DNA of 64,000 bases from contig NZ_BATI01000001.1 in the NCBI RefSeq assembly GCF_000467105.1, positions 1 through 64,000 on the forward strand. The letters run 5' to 3'. Shown here one piece after another: positions 35,301 through 45,567 of this stretch (position 1 is the stretch's first letter; each line of letters opens with the position of its first letter). A program made the translations under genes and the position numbers. The notes under the pieces are model-generated. The model did not search any database, was not told the origin of the DNA, and saw only the letters and a list, made by a program, of their open reading frames with translations. The DNA is from Aquipseudomonas alcaligenes NBRC 14159 (GTDB taxonomy: Bacteria > Pseudomonadota > Gammaproteobacteria > Pseudomonadales > Pseudomonadaceae).

Positions 35301-36831
35301 CGAACTGCTGGCGGAAGTAGTCGAACGGCGAGCGGATACGCTGCGACAGCACGGCCATCGGCGTGTCGTCGCCCATCGAGCCCACGGCTTCCTGGCCCTG
35401 CTCGCCGAGCGGACGCAGCACCTGGTCACGCTCCTCGAAGGTGACCTGGAACATCTTCATGTACTGCTTGAGCTGGTCAGCGTCGTAGCTGGCCACGCCG
35501 TGGTCGTCATCGAGCTTGGCCTGGATGCGCACGGCGTTCTGGCGCAGCCACTGCTTGTAGGGGTGGCGCGACTTCAGGCGGTTGTCGATAGCATCGGTGT
35601 CCAGCACCTGGCCGGTCTCGGTGTCCACCGCGAGGATCTGGCCCGGGCCGACACGGCCCTTGGCGATCACATCTTCCGGCTTGTAGTCCCAGACGCCGAT
35701 TTCCGACGCCAGGGTGATGTAGCCGTTCTTGGTGGTGACCCAGCGTGCAGGGCGCAGGCCGTTGCGGTCGAGCAGGCAGACGGCGTGACGACCATCGGTC
35801 AGCACCACGCCGGCGGGGCCATCCCACGGCTCCATGTGCATGGAGTTGTACTCGTAGAACGCGCGCAGGTCGGCGTCCATGGTCTCCATGTTCTGCCAGG
35901 CCGGCGGGATGATCATGCGCACGCCGCGGAACAGGTCGATGCCGCCGGTGACCATCAGCTCGAGCATGTTGTCCATGCTCGAGGAGTCGGAGCCGACGCG
36001 ATTGACCAGCGGGCCCAGCTCTTCCAGGTCCGGAATCAGCTCGTTGGCGAACTTCAGGCGACGGGCCACGGCCCAGTTGCGGTTGCCGGTGATGGTGTTG
36101 ATCTCGCCGTTGTGGGCGAGGAAGCGGAACGGCTGCGCCAGCGGCCATTTCGGCAGGGTGTTGGTGGAGAAGCGCTGATGGAATACGCAGATCGCGGTCT
36201 GCAGGCGCTCGTCACCGAGATCCGGATAGAACTGCTGCAGGTCCGCCGGCATCATCAGGCCTTTGTAGATGATGGTCTTCGGCGAGAAGCTGCAGATGTA
36301 GTGGTCGGTGTCGGCGGCGTTGGCCACCGAGGAACGCCGACGGGCGCTGAACAGCTTGATGGCGAACTGCTGGTCATCCAGGCCGGCGCCGCCGATGAAC
36401 ACCTGCTCGATCTGCGGCAGACGCTCCAGGGCCAGGCGGCCGAGCACGCTGGTATCTACCGGCACCTTGCGCCAGCCGATCAGCTGCAGGCCGGCGGCCT
36501 CGATCTCGCGGTTCATGTTGGTGCGGGCGGCCTCGGCCTTGGCCGGGTCCTGGTTGAAGAACACCATGCCCACCGCGTACTGCTGCGGCAGCTCGCGGCC
36601 GAATTGCTCCTTGGCAATGGCGCGCAGGAACAGATCGGGCTTCTGAATCAACAGACCACAACCGTCACCGGTCTTGCCGTCGGCGTTGATACCGCCGCGG
36701 TGGGTCATGCAGGTCAGGGCTTCAATGGCGGTCTTCAGCAAGTGATGACTTGCCTCGCCCTGCATGTGGGCGATCAAGCCGAAGCCGCAGTTATCCTTGA
36801 ACTGATCAGGATGGTACAGACCTGCTTTCAT
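32386..36831 (-). CDS. gltB: Glutamate synthase (NADPH) large subunit
   Basis: A 1481-residue enzyme in the GltB layout: an N-terminal glutamine amidotransferase class II domain starting at Cys15 ([11 protein letters not shown]), a central domain, the FMN-binding synthase domain with the 3Fe-4S cysteines in [12 protein letters not shown], and the C-terminal beta-helix with repeated G-x-x-G-G motifs. Cys15 must be exposed by removal of a short propeptide. I place the start at the ATG at 36831; a GTG at 36843 is also in frame but the relatives I recall begin MKAGLY. A sigma-70-like promoter with an overlapping palindrome lies upstream. Confidence 0.96.
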   Translation of the reverse strand: MKAGLYHPDQFKDNCGFGLIAHMQGEASHHLLKTAIEALTCMTHRGGINADGKTGDGCGLLIQKPDLFLRAIAKEQFGRELPQQYAVGMVFFNQDPAKAEAARTNMNREIEAAGLQLIGWRKVPVDTSVLGRLALERLPQIEQVFIGGAGLDDQQFAIKLFSARRRSSVANAADTDHYICSFSPKTIIYKGLMMPADLQQFYPDLGDERLQTAICVFHQRFSTNTLPKWPLAQPFRFLAHNGEINTITGNRNWAVARRLKFANELIPDLEELGPLVNRVGSDSSSMDNMLELMVTGGIDLFRGVRMIIPPAWQNMETMDADLRAFYEYNSMHMEPWDGPAGVVLTDGRHAVCLLDRNGLRPARWVTTKNGYITLASEIGVWDYKPEDVIAKGRVGPGQILAVDTETGQVLDTDAIDNRLKSRHPYKQWLRQNAVRIQAKLDDDHGVASYDADQLKQYMKMFQVTFEERDQVLRPLGEQGQEAVGSMGDDTPMAVLSQRIRSPFDYFRQQFAQVTNPPIDPLRESIVMSLEICLGAERNIFEESPAHASRVMLSSPVISPAKWRALMSLTTPGFERHVIDLNYDPAIGLEAAVRNIADQAEEAVRAGKVLLVLTDRHIAPGKLPAHAALATGAVHHRLTEKGLRCDCNILVETATARDPHHFAVLVGFGASAIYPFLAYEVLADLIRTGEVLGDLYEVFKYYRKGISKGLLKILSKMGISTIASYRGAQLFEAVGLSDEVTELCFRGVASRIQGARFVDIEDEQKLLANEAWNNRKAIQQGGLLKFVYGGEYHAYNPDVVNTLQAAVQQGSYEKYKEYAALVDQRPVSMIRDLLKLKLADQPLSLDEVEPLNEVLKRFDSAGISLGALSPEAHEAIAEAMNRLGARSNSGEGGEDPARYGTVRSSKIKQVATGRFGVTPEYLVNAEVLQIKVAQGAKPGEGGQLPGGKVNGLIARLRYAVPGVTLISPPPHHDIYSIEDLSQLIFDLKQVNPAALVSVKLVAEAGVGTIAAGVAKAYADLITISGYDGGTGASPLTSIKYAGSPWELGLAETHQTLRGNDLRGKVRVQTDGGLKTGLDVIKAAILGAESFGFGTGPMVALGCKYLRICHLNNCATGVATQNDKLRKDHFIGTVEMVMNYFTYVAEDTREWLAKLGVRSLGELIGRTDLLDVLPGETGKQGNLDLTPLLGSDHIPADKPQFCEVEKNPPFDQGLLAEKMVELAKAAIAGKTGGEFELDICNCDRSIGARVSGEIAKQHGNQGMKDAPITFRFKGTAGQSFGVWNAGGLHLRLEGDANDYVGKGMTGGKLVITPPAGSPFKTQESAIVGNTCLYGATGGRLFAAGTAGERFAVRNSGAHAVVEGTGDHCCEYMTGGFVCVLGKTGVNFGSGMTGGFAYVLDLDNSFVDRVNHELVEIQRISNEAMEAYRSHLREVLVEYVAETSSPWGTHLLENLEDYLRKFWLVKPKAASLGSLLSSTRANPQ

Positions 36832-36940
36832 AGACACTCTCACCAGGCTGCCTCAGGGAGGCAAATTGCTTTCTAATTCATCGACCTAGCTGCCGGCCGC
36901 GCACGGGTAGGCCCCGGCTTGGCGCAGGCAAAGGGGGATC

Positions 36941-36969
36941 ATTTTACATAGCGACCCCGGCCCTCACAA
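36941..36969 (-). promoter_or_regulatory. Candidate gltB promoter
   Basis: On the minus strand TTGTGA and TAAAAT (extended by TATG) are 17 bases apart, about 110 bases before the gltB start. The -35 element is one half of a palindrome covering 36964-36979. Confidence 0.55.
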
Positions 36970-36979
36970 ATTTTTGTGA
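36964..36979. promoter_or_regulatory. Operator-like palindrome over the gltB -35 element
   Basis: TCACAAA-TT-TTTGTGA is a perfect 7-bp inverted repeat. It overlaps the proposed -35 box, a position where a bound regulator would block or alter RNA polymerase. The half-sites resemble CRP/Vfr half-sites in the opposite order (TCACA-N6-TGTGA). Confidence 0.45.
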
Positions 36980-37078
36980 CGGCCAAATGAAAACTTCTGT
37001 CGCCTGGACGAAAGGCGGCGACCGGAGGCCCGTGCTAGGACCCGCCGGTCACCAATTGAAAGGCGATTCACGCGCCTC

Positions 37079-38731
37079 TTAGCGGGCTCGCACGGCTTCC
37101 TGCTGGATGCTGGCGAAGCTACGCGGCCAGGGCTTGCCAGCCTGAACGGCGGCCGGCAGCGACTTGATGGCCGCCTGAGCAGCAGCGCGACTGGAGAACT
37201 GCCCGTAGGTCACTACGTAAAGTGGTTGCCCTTGGTGCAACTTCTTGAAGTAGCGGTACTCACCGCCATTCTTGCTGACGAAGGCCTTGGCGCTACTCTC
37301 CGAGCGGGTGCCGAGGATTTGCAGCGCATAGTTGCCGGCAGGACGACTGGCGTACCACTCGCCGCCAGGCGCCGGCGCCGCACTGGCAACGGCTGGAACA
37401 GGCTTGGCCACGGGCGCGGACGGCTTGGGCTGCGCGGGTTTCGGCGCCGGGGTAGGCGCCACCGGCTTGGCCGCGGCAACAGGTTGCACCGGAGCCTGAA
37501 CAGGCACAGGTTTGGGCGCAACCGCTTGCGCCGGCGGCGCACTGGCCACGGTCGGCACCACAGGCGCACTGACCGGAACCGGAGTTACCACCGGCGCGGA
37601 CGGCGCAACTGCCGGCACTGGCGCCTGCGCCTCGGCAACGCCGCCCTCCTCGCCTTCCTGCATGCCGGAGGCTTGCGCCAACGGCTCACGAATCACCGGC
37701 TGCGCCTCACCCACCAGCGGCAACGGCAGCGGCTGACTGGAACCACTGAACTCCACTGCAGCCCCCTGCCCCGACGCCGCAGCGGCCTGCGCAACAGGTT
37801 TGTCGGTATCGACTGGAGCAGGCACGGCCCCCTGCGGCACCAGCTCGATCGGCGCCTCGGTCACCATGGGTGGCGTACTTTCCGTACGCCCCTGCATCAG
37901 CCATGCGGCCCCCAGAGCAACCGCGACGACCGCAACCGCGAGCAGATGCTTCTTCGGCAGGCCGCCACCGGCCGCTGCGGCACCACCGGCGCGACTGGCC
38001 AACATGGACTCGACCAGCACCTCGCGCGCCGCCTGGTTGATCGCGCCCGGCCAGCCACCTGAGCTCAGATGGATGTCGGTAACCTGCTCATCGCTGAGCA
38101 GATCGATACCCTGACCCGCACCATCAAGGCGCTGGGCCAGGTATTCGCGAGTCTCATCTTCGCTGTAGGGCAGCAGCTCAATGGCATGGAAACGCTCCTC
38201 CCCATCGGCCAGAAGCTCCAGCCGCGGCAGGATATCGCTCTCGGCAAACAGGAAGACGTGCGGACGACCATCGGCATTGCCAGCCGCCAGCGTGAACAGC
38301 GCATCGAGCGCCGCATCGGCCAGCTGTTCGGCATCGTCGACCAGCAGATACACCTCCTGCCCGGTCAGCGCCAGCTGCGACACCTGCGCGAGAATGCTGC
38401 GCACGTCCATCTGCTGCATGCCCAACCCCTGGGCCACCTGGCGCAGCACGCCACCGACGTCACCGGCGCCGCGCGCGGAAATCACCACCGACTGCACCGA
38501 CTGCTTGTTGGTGCTGGCCACCAGCGCCTGGCGCAGCAGCGTCTTGCCGCTGCCATGCGGCCCGGTCACTACCAGCAGCAGCTGACTGTAGCGCGCCAGA
38601 TGATGGAGCTGCCCCAGCACCGGCTTGCGCTGGGCAGGAAAGAAACGGAAGCCCGGCACCCGCGCAGCGAAGGGGTCATGACTGAACTGGTAGTGCGCGA
38701 GGAAGGCCTCGTCGGCGTGCAGACTGCTCAT
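37079..38731 (-). CDS. DamX-like protein: AAA ATPase, transmembrane helix and SPOR domain
   Basis: A 550-residue protein. Residues up to about 250 form an ExeA-like ATPase with Walker A GPHGSGKTLLRQ and Walker B VYLLVDDAEQL. A single helix (AVAVVAVALGAAWLM) near residue 275 is followed by a long Pro/Ala/Val-rich linker. The C-terminal ~75 residues are a SPOR domain (NYALQILGTRSESSAKAF ... LYVVTYGQFSSRAAAQ) that binds glycan strands lacking stem peptides at the division septum. The same gene follows aroB in P. aeruginosa (PA5037, from memory). It starts 9 bases after the aroB stop and is likely part of the pil-aro transcript. Confidence 0.85.
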   Translation of the reverse strand: MSSLHADEAFLAHYQFSHDPFAARVPGFRFFPAQRKPVLGQLHHLARYSQLLLVVTGPHGSGKTLLRQALVASTNKQSVQSVVISARGAGDVGGVLRQVAQGLGMQQMDVRSILAQVSQLALTGQEVYLLVDDAEQLADAALDALFTLAAGNADGRPHVFLFAESDILPRLELLADGEERFHAIELLPYSEDETREYLAQRLDGAGQGIDLLSDEQVTDIHLSSGGWPGAINQAAREVLVESMLASRAGGAAAAGGGLPKKHLLAVAVVAVALGAAWLMQGRTESTPPMVTEAPIELVPQGAVPAPVDTDKPVAQAAAASGQGAAVEFSGSSQPLPLPLVGEAQPVIREPLAQASGMQEGEEGGVAEAQAPVPAVAPSAPVVTPVPVSAPVVPTVASAPPAQAVAPKPVPVQAPVQPVAAAKPVAPTPAPKPAQPKPSAPVAKPVPAVASAAPAPGGEWYASRPAGNYALQILGTRSESSAKAFVSKNGGEYRYFKKLHQGQPLYVVTYGQFSSRAAAQAAIKSLPAAVQAGKPWPRSFASIQQEAVRAR

Positions 38732-38740
38732 GTAGCTCTC

Positions 38741-39844
38741 TTATTCTCCAAGCTGAGCCAGCAGCGCGCGATAGTCGGCGCGCAGCGTGGCATCCAGGAC
38801 TTCCCGCGGGAAGTCATCGGTAATCACGGCCTCACCGAGACCTTTCAGCAACACCAGCCGCAGACGGCCGTCGAGCACCTTCTTGTCGACCGCCATATGC
38901 TCGAGAAAATCCTCGGGGCGCATTTCGGCAGGCGGCACCACCGGCAGCCCGGCGCGCACCAGCAGGCGGATGCCGCGATCGCGCTCAGCGGCAGAGATCC
39001 AACCCAGGCGCGACGACATTTCCAGCGCCATGACCGTGCCGGCCGCCACCGCCTCGCCATGCAGCCACTCACCGTAGCCCATGTGCGTCTCGATGGCATG
39101 GCCAAAGGTATGCCCCAGGTTGAGGATGGCGCGCAGCCCGGACTCGCGCTCATCGGCCCCCACCACGCGCGCCTTGGCGGCACAGGAGCGCTGGATGGCT
39201 TCGATCAGGGCTGCCGGCTGGAGTTCACGCAGGGACTCGACATGCTCCTCCAGCCAACCAAGGAACTGCGGATCACAGATCAGGCCGTACTTGATCACCT
39301 CGGCCAATCCCGCCGACAACTCCTTGGCCGGGAGGGTATTCAGCACGGTCGTGTCGATGATCACCGCATTGGGCTGATAGAAGGCACCGACCATGTTCTT
39401 GCCAAGCGGGTGGTTAATGCCGGTCTTGCCCCCTACCGACGAGTCCACCTGAGACAGCAGTGTGGTAGGGACCTGAATGAAGTCGACGCCACGCTGGTAA
39501 CAAGCCGCAGCGAAACCAGCCATGTCACCCACCACGCCACCGCCGAGGGCGATGATGGTGGTCTTGCGATCATGGCGCGCCTGCAGCAGACCATCGAAGA
39601 TCAGCTGCAGCGTTTCCCAGGTTTTGAATACCTCGCCATCAGGCAGAACCACAGTTGCAATGTCCTGACCCGATAGAGATTGCTGCAACAGATCCAGATA
39701 GAGAGGCGCAACCGTCTCATTGGTGACGATGGCTACCTGGCGACCGGCAAGGTGTGGCTTGAACAACTCTGGACGAGCCAGCAGCCCTTCGCCGATGTAG
39801 ATGGGATAGCTGCGGTCGCCAAGATCGACGGTAAGAGTCTGCAT
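38741..39844 (-). CDS. aroB: 3-dehydroquinate synthase
   Basis: A 367-residue enzyme for the second step of the shikimate pathway, converting DAHP to 3-dehydroquinate with NAD+ and a divalent metal. The NAD-binding loop [19 protein letters not shown] and the metal-binding histidines in [11 protein letters not shown] are visible. The start at 39844 ([14 protein letters not shown]) gives the family's normal length; the frame is open upstream to 39991 but that part shows no family similarity. It lies 49 bases after aroK, upstream of the DamX-like gene. Confidence 0.96.
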   Translation of the reverse strand: MQTLTVDLGDRSYPIYIGEGLLARPELFKPHLAGRQVAIVTNETVAPLYLDLLQQSLSGQDIATVVLPDGEVFKTWETLQLIFDGLLQARHDRKTTIIALGGGVVGDMAGFAAACYQRGVDFIQVPTTLLSQVDSSVGGKTGINHPLGKNMVGAFYQPNAVIIDTTVLNTLPAKELSAGLAEVIKYGLICDPQFLGWLEEHVESLRELQPAALIEAIQRSCAAKARVVGADERESGLRAILNLGHTFGHAIETHMGYGEWLHGEAVAAGTVMALEMSSRLGWISAAERDRGIRLLVRAGLPVVPPAEMRPEDFLEHMAVDKKVLDGRLRLVLLKGLGEAVITDDFPREVLDATLRADYRALLAQLGE

Positions 39845-39893
39845 GAAGCCCCCGAACAGAAAGGGCGTAGGATAACGCAGATGGGCCCGCTCT

Positions 39894-40412
39894 TTAACGG
39901 GGAGGCAACGCCTTGAGGCGATCGATGATTTCCTGCACCACCAACCGCGGCGGACGCTCATCCGTCTCGATGATGATATCGGCGATCTCACGATAGAGAG
40001 GATCGCGAATCTCCATCAGGTTGCGCAGCACCTTGCCAGGCTCGGCATTGCGCAGCAGCGGACGGTTACGATCCCGGGAAGTACGCTCCAACTGCTGCTC
40101 GACCGAGGCATGCAGGTATACCACCCGCCCCCCGTCACGCAGCGCCTGGCGATTCTCCGGCCGCAGTACCACACCACCGCCCGTAGCAATCACCACGCCA
40201 TCAAGTTCGCAGAGCTCCACGACCATCGATTGCTCGCGCTCGCGGAAACCCTGCTCACCCTCCACATCGAAGATCCAGGGGATATCGGCACCGGTTCGCT
40301 GCTCGATTTCCTTGTCTGAATCCTTGAAGTGCAGCCTCAGCTCTTTGGCCAACAACCGCCCAATGGTGCTCTTACCAGCCCCCATCGGGCCTACCAGGAT
40401 CACGTTCTGCAC
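39894..40412 (-). CDS. aroK: Shikimate kinase
   Basis: A 172-residue nucleoside-monophosphate-kinase-fold enzyme that phosphorylates shikimate. The P-loop [13 protein letters not shown] is at residues 7-19, the DSD motif follows in FKDSDKEIE, and the lid arginine is in SRDRNRPLL. It sits two bases after pilQ and precedes aroB, an arrangement shared by many gammaproteobacteria. Confidence 0.96.
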   Translation of the reverse strand: MQNVILVGPMGAGKSTIGRLLAKELRLHFKDSDKEIEQRTGADIPWIFDVEGEQGFREREQSMVVELCELDGVVIATGGGVVLRPENRQALRDGGRVVYLHASVEQQLERTSRDRNRPLLRNAEPGKVLRNLMEIRDPLYREIADIIIETDERPPRLVVQEIIDRLKALPPR

Positions 40413-40414
40413 TA

Positions 40415-42487
40415 TCAGTTGCTTACCGCGATTGACTGATTGTTCATGATCCGCGGAGTAATGAAGACCAGCAGTTCGTTCTTCGTATCCTTTACCACGT
40501 CACGACGGAACAGGCGACCGACAAAAGGCATGTCCCCCAAGAGCGGCACCTTGTCAACAGCCTTGGACTGCTCGTTCGAGAAGACGCCGCCGATAACTAT
40601 TGTCTCACCATCATTAACGAGGACCTTTGCATTGACCTCGTTCTTCTTGATGGGAGGCACGTTGGCAAGGGCGTTCTGATAGTCCGGCTCATCCTTGTTG
40701 ACTTTGACCTCCATGATGATGCGGTTATCAGGAGTAATCTGCGGAGTTACTTCAAGAGACAGTGCAGCCTCTTTGAATGCAATAGTCGTAGCACCGCTAG
40801 AACTGGACTCCTCGTAGGGAACTTCAGTGCCCTTCAGGATCTTCGCGGTTTCCTTATCGGAGGTGACCACCTTAGGTTGCGAGATGACCTCACCGTTACC
40901 GGTCTTCTCCATAGCAGACAACTCGAGATCCAGTAAAACATTGTCTGTTACGAAGCCAATACCGATACCAGAGGTACGACCAGCAGCGCCGAGATCAACA
41001 AAAGGAACGTTGGGCCCTTGGGTTGCACCAGTGCGCCCGCCCTCGTCACCGCGATCGTCATTACCATAGACAGTCCAGTTCTTATCACCCTGCAGATTGG
41101 TGCTGCCGCCCCAACGAACGCCGAGCTCCTTGTCATAGTCAACATTGGCCTCAACAATTCGCGCCTCAATCATTACCTGCCGCACAGGAATATCAAGCTG
41201 AGCAACAATACGTCGCAACTCATCTAATTTATCCTGTGTTTGATAAGCAATAATACTGTTAGTTCGATCATCCACTGTAACCGAACCCCTCTCCTCCTTA
41301 GCGCCTTCACCACCGATACCCGCAACAGATTGGAACAAAGCTGCAATATCAGATGCCTTAGCATAATTCACCTGAATCAGCTCACGACGCAGCGGCGCAA
41401 GCTCTGCAATTTGATTTTGCGCCTCCAACTCCTGACGCTCACGTGCCGCTATCTCATCCGCGGGAGCAATAAGCAATACGTTCCCAACCTTCCTCTTGTC
41501 CAAGCCACGCGTCTTCAGCACAAGATCCAAAGCTTGGTCCCACGGCACATTTTGCAGCCGCAGGGTAATGTTACCCTGAACAGTATCACTCGCCACCAGA
41601 TTCAAATCAGTGAAGTCAGCAATCAGCTGTAACACAGATCGAACATCAATATCCTGAAAATTAAGAGAAAGCTTCTCACCGGTGTAAGCAAAACGCTCAA
41701 GCTTACGCTTCTCGACATCATCAGAAGACAGGGGCTTAACACTGACTGTCAGCTTGTTATCCGCCTGGAAGACCAAGTAATCGTAAAAACCCTGAGGCTC
41801 AATACTTATATTTACCTTATCAGCCTGGGCAGACGCACTCACATATTGAACAGGCGTCGCAAAATCCTTCACATCGAGACGAACCTTGAGGCTGTCAGGG
41901 AGGGCAGCTTTAGGAAAGGACAGCTGGATTTTCCCGCCTTGCTCCTGAATATCGGCCGTCACCGAGGAGTCCGACAAAGCAATGACGACATTCCCTTCGC
42001 CTTCCTCACCACGTTGAAAATCAACACCTTGGATCGCTCGACCGGAGACAGGGACAGATTTAGTCAACGATTGCGCTGGAGTGGCAACCGCATTGGAAGC
42101 TGAAGTCGCAGCCTCACCCACAACCACAAATAGATTGTTACCCTCAGCCCTAGTCGCGTAGGGGACCAGAGTTGACAAGTTAACTATCAGACGGGTCCGA
42201 TCCTTTGTCTCGACGATGGTCACGCTTCGCGCATTTCCCACACCAAGCTCACGATTCTTAACACCCAGCTTGTTTGCCACACCGGGCAGATCCAAAGCAA
42301 TGCGCGCGGGCTGCTCTATCGTATAGCCACGCGGAGCCACCACGGGGCTGTCAAACTGCAACTTAAGCTCAACCCTATCACCAGGGAGCGCAGCCACATC
42401 CAATCCACTGAGGTCTGCTGCTACTGCAGCCGAAGCAATAAACCCTGAAATCAATGAGATGGCAACGCGAGAGAGGGCGCTATTCAT
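40415..42487 (-). CDS. pilQ: Type IV pilus secretin PilQ
   Basis: About 690 residues. After a signal peptide (start at 42487) come two AMIN domains, which bind peptidoglycan ([18 protein letters not shown] begins the first), then secretin N-domains near residues 270-420 ([19 protein letters not shown]), and the C-terminal secretin domain ([32 protein letters not shown]). It forms the outer-membrane pore through which the pilus passes. I choose the ATG at 42487 because TTGGAG precedes it and the signal peptide begins there; the frame is open to 42526. It lies 52 bases after pilP. GC is lower than in most of the window. Confidence 0.95.
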   Translation of the reverse strand: MNSALSRVAISLISGFIASAAVAADLSGLDVAALPGDRVELKLQFDSPVVAPRGYTIEQPARIALDLPGVANKLGVKNRELGVGNARSVTIVETKDRTRLIVNLSTLVPYATRAEGNNLFVVVGEAATSASNAVATPAQSLTKSVPVSGRAIQGVDFQRGEEGEGNVVIALSDSSVTADIQEQGGKIQLSFPKAALPDSLKVRLDVKDFATPVQYVSASAQADKVNISIEPQGFYDYLVFQADNKLTVSVKPLSSDDVEKRKLERFAYTGEKLSLNFQDIDVRSVLQLIADFTDLNLVASDTVQGNITLRLQNVPWDQALDLVLKTRGLDKRKVGNVLLIAPADEIAARERQELEAQNQIAELAPLRRELIQVNYAKASDIAALFQSVAGIGGEGAKEERGSVTVDDRTNSIIAYQTQDKLDELRRIVAQLDIPVRQVMIEARIVEANVDYDKELGVRWGGSTNLQGDKNWTVYGNDDRGDEGGRTGATQGPNVPFVDLGAAGRTSGIGIGFVTDNVLLDLELSAMEKTGNGEVISQPKVVTSDKETAKILKGTEVPYEESSSSGATTIAFKEAALSLEVTPQITPDNRIIMEVKVNKDEPDYQNALANVPPIKKNEVNAKVLVNDGETIVIGGVFSNEQSKAVDKVPLLGDMPFVGRLFRRDVVKDTKNELLVFITPRIMNNQSIAVSN

Positions 42488-42539
42488 AAGCCGGCTCCAA
42501 TTAACTATTTCGTAATTTTTTTTCATACGGATTCCGTGA

Positions 42540-43067
42540 CTATGTACGCTCTTTTAGAGTAAGGCTCCGTGGACGCTCGAGCCAACCACCCTCACCATCA
42601 GGCACGATCTCTACAACGTCTATCTTGGTCTCATCAACGGAAACTATGCGCCCATGATTACGCCCGAGGTAATCGCCCACCTTCACACGGTGGACACCAC
42701 CGGCACCTCGCACCAAACCATAGGCACCGCCATCTCTTGCGAGAGTACCAACCATCTCAAAGGTCTCAATATTAAAGCCTTCAAGGAACTGCTTAACCCT
42801 CGCCTCGTCAGGCTTTACGTCTTTCGAACCTTTTTGCTGCCTGGCAATATCAACCTTAACAGGAGGCTGGAAAGGACTCCTAAGTGCCGCAGCACTATAT
42901 GTAAAAGCTTCATAAGGTTGGAATTTTGGCAACGGCTCAATGGCACCTTGCGGCCGCGCCCGCACCTCATCCATGTACGCTTGCAGATCGGAGAAATCAT
43001 CTCCACCTAAACAGCCCGCCAGAGCAAGTGCCACGGCAGTTATAAGAAAGAGCCGAACCCCTGTCAT
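42540..43067 (-). CDS. pilP: Type IV pilus assembly lipoprotein PilP
   Basis: A 175-residue inner-membrane lipoprotein with signal peptide and lipobox LAGC. The mature N-terminus is disordered and binds the PilNO dimer, and the C-terminal domain (VGTLARDGGAYGLVRGAGGVHRV) is the HR domain that contacts PilQ. It starts within an ATGA overlap with the end of the pilO frame. Since the upstream gene has a premature stop, translational coupling to pilP may be disturbed. Confidence 0.95.
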   Translation of the reverse strand: MTGVRLFLITAVALALAGCLGGDDFSDLQAYMDEVRARPQGAIEPLPKFQPYEAFTYSAAALRSPFQPPVKVDIARQQKGSKDVKPDEARVKQFLEGFNIETFEMVGTLARDGGAYGLVRGAGGVHRVKVGDYLGRNHGRIVSVDETKIDVVEIVPDGEGGWLERPRSLTLKERT

Positions 43068-43696
43068 TTCTTCAGCCCCTCGTCGTTATAACGATATGTC
43101 TTCGCAAGGATAGTCATACGGAGTTTAGATGAACCAACAACCCCCTCACCCTCAACAGACTTTATTTCGAAATCATGCAGCGTGACAATTCGCGGAAGGC
43201 TCGCCACACCACTGACAAAAGTCGCAAGATCGTGATAACCACCAACAACCGCTATTTGAATTGGCAGCTCTATATAAAACTACTGAACCATCTCAGGCTC
43301 CAGCTTGATTTCCTCAAACTCTAAACCGCTACCCAAACCAGTGCGAGTGATATCTTCCAGCAAACCAGGCACTTCAGTATCACTAGGCAGTTGACGCAAC
43401 AAAGAACCAAAAGACTCTTCCATCTCAGCCATTTGCGACTTGTAAGCATCCAAATTCGCCGCCTGAAAAGCCTTAGCGGAGAACTGATCTTTCAGGGTCT
43501 GCTCTTCAGCTCGCTGGCGATCTAGATCAGCCTGGAGATCCTTAAGATAGAAATTAAACCCGAGGGCAAGCGCAACAATTAACAGTAAGCAGCAAGCGAT
43601 CACCTTAACCGCAGCAGGCCAAGCGCCTAGGTTATTTAGATCCAGCTCAGCAAGATCAACTTTCTTTAACGAATCTATTGCTTCGGTAAGGCTCAT
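43064..43696 (-). pseudogene. pilO: pilO interrupted by an in-frame amber codon
   Basis: The full frame is 210 codons, as expected for PilO (about 207 residues). It is open on both sides of a single TAG at 43280-43282, codon 139. Before the stop come the cytoplasmic leader LNNLGAWPAAVKVIACC, the transmembrane helix and the coiled coil (to EEIKLEPEMVQ). After it the same frame continues FYIELPIQIAVVGGYHDL and ends NDEGLKK*, the intact ferredoxin-like C-terminal domain. The relatives I recall have Gln-Gln-Phe at this point, so one C-to-T change (CAG to TAG) explains it. Either the gene is a fresh pseudogene, or the base is a sequencing error, or the codon is read through. PilO dimerises with PilN in the pilus alignment complex. 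Confidence 0.85.
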
Positions 43697-44318
43697 GGTT
43701 GTTTACCGCCGTTCTTTGCCTCTTTCACTGCGCCCTGTGCAGCCCCCTTGACCGAGGCATTGTCTACCTGCTCGCCAGGCTGAGTCTGCTGAACAGTCAA
43801 CTGAAAGACATTCGCCTGATCAATAGCACCAGCAGTCACCGCCTTAACCTCAGTCAGATTAGGGGCAACCAACCACTCGGAAGCATCCAGATTGCGCATA
43901 AGGCTCGAAACCCGGTTATTCGACTCCGCAGCACCAGCAATAGAAATTACTTTTTCAGATCGCTTCAGCTCGGTGAAATACACTCCATCGGGGAGCGTGC
44001 GCACTAACTGATCGAATACATGACCAATTACCGGCCTATTACCCTGCAAGTCCTGAATGATCTTCATTCGCTCCAGCAGCTGGGCACGACGCTCCTTCAG
44101 CTCTTTGATCGCTTTTATCCGCTCATCAAGAACAGCAATTTCTTTCTTGATAAAATCATTGCGCGCAGATTGCTGCTCGATAGCACCATCGAGATATTGC
44201 CCCGCCAGGACAACCAATCCACCCGCAATAACAAGCGTCCCGCCCAGGGCAACCAAGAAGCGCTGCTTGCGCTCTTCGCGCAACTGCTCGCGCCATGGAA
44301 GTAAGTTGATCCGCGCCA

Positions 44319-44319
<1 letters not shown>
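43693..44319 (-). CDS. pilN: Type IV pilus assembly protein PilN
   Basis: A 208-residue inner-membrane protein. The conserved cytoplasmic start ARINLLPWREQLREERK binds PilM, then comes one transmembrane helix (residues 24-44), a coiled coil (DEIKAIKELKERRAQLLERM region) and a periplasmic fold that pairs with PilO. It starts with a one-base overlap with the pilM stop and overlaps the pilO start by four bases. Confidence 0.95.
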
Positions 44320-45410
<1,091 letters not shown>

Positions 45411-45435
45411 TTACGGACTATTTATGTTTTTCCAC

Positions 45436-45464
45436 ATTAAATAACAGTCTTGACAGAAGCGCAA
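45436..45464 (-). promoter_or_regulatory. Candidate pilM operon promoter
   Basis: On the minus strand TTGCGC (45459-45464) and TTTAAT (45436-45441) are 17 bases apart, about 55 bases before the pilM start. Confidence 0.4.
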
Positions 45465-45489
45465 ATGGCTCCCCTGCAAAAAAACCGCT

Positions 45490-45495
45490 TATAAT
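45490..45495 (+). promoter_or_regulatory. Candidate ponA -10 element
   Basis: A perfect TATAAT lies 72 bases before the ponA ATG in the divergent pilM/ponA region. No good -35 is found at 16-18 bases; a TTGACA occurs at 45450-45455 but is 34 bases away. Confidence 0.35.
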
Positions 45496-45567
45496 GTGAA
45501 CAGTTTTCCCCTTTTCGCACCGCGCAACACTTAACCCATTCTTTTACCTGGAATTCCAAGAACCTTG

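Noticed and set aside
45450..45455. TTGACA as the -35 box of ponA
   Set aside because: It is 34 bases from the TATAAT at 45490, twice the allowed spacing, and no -10 lies 16-18 bases after it.
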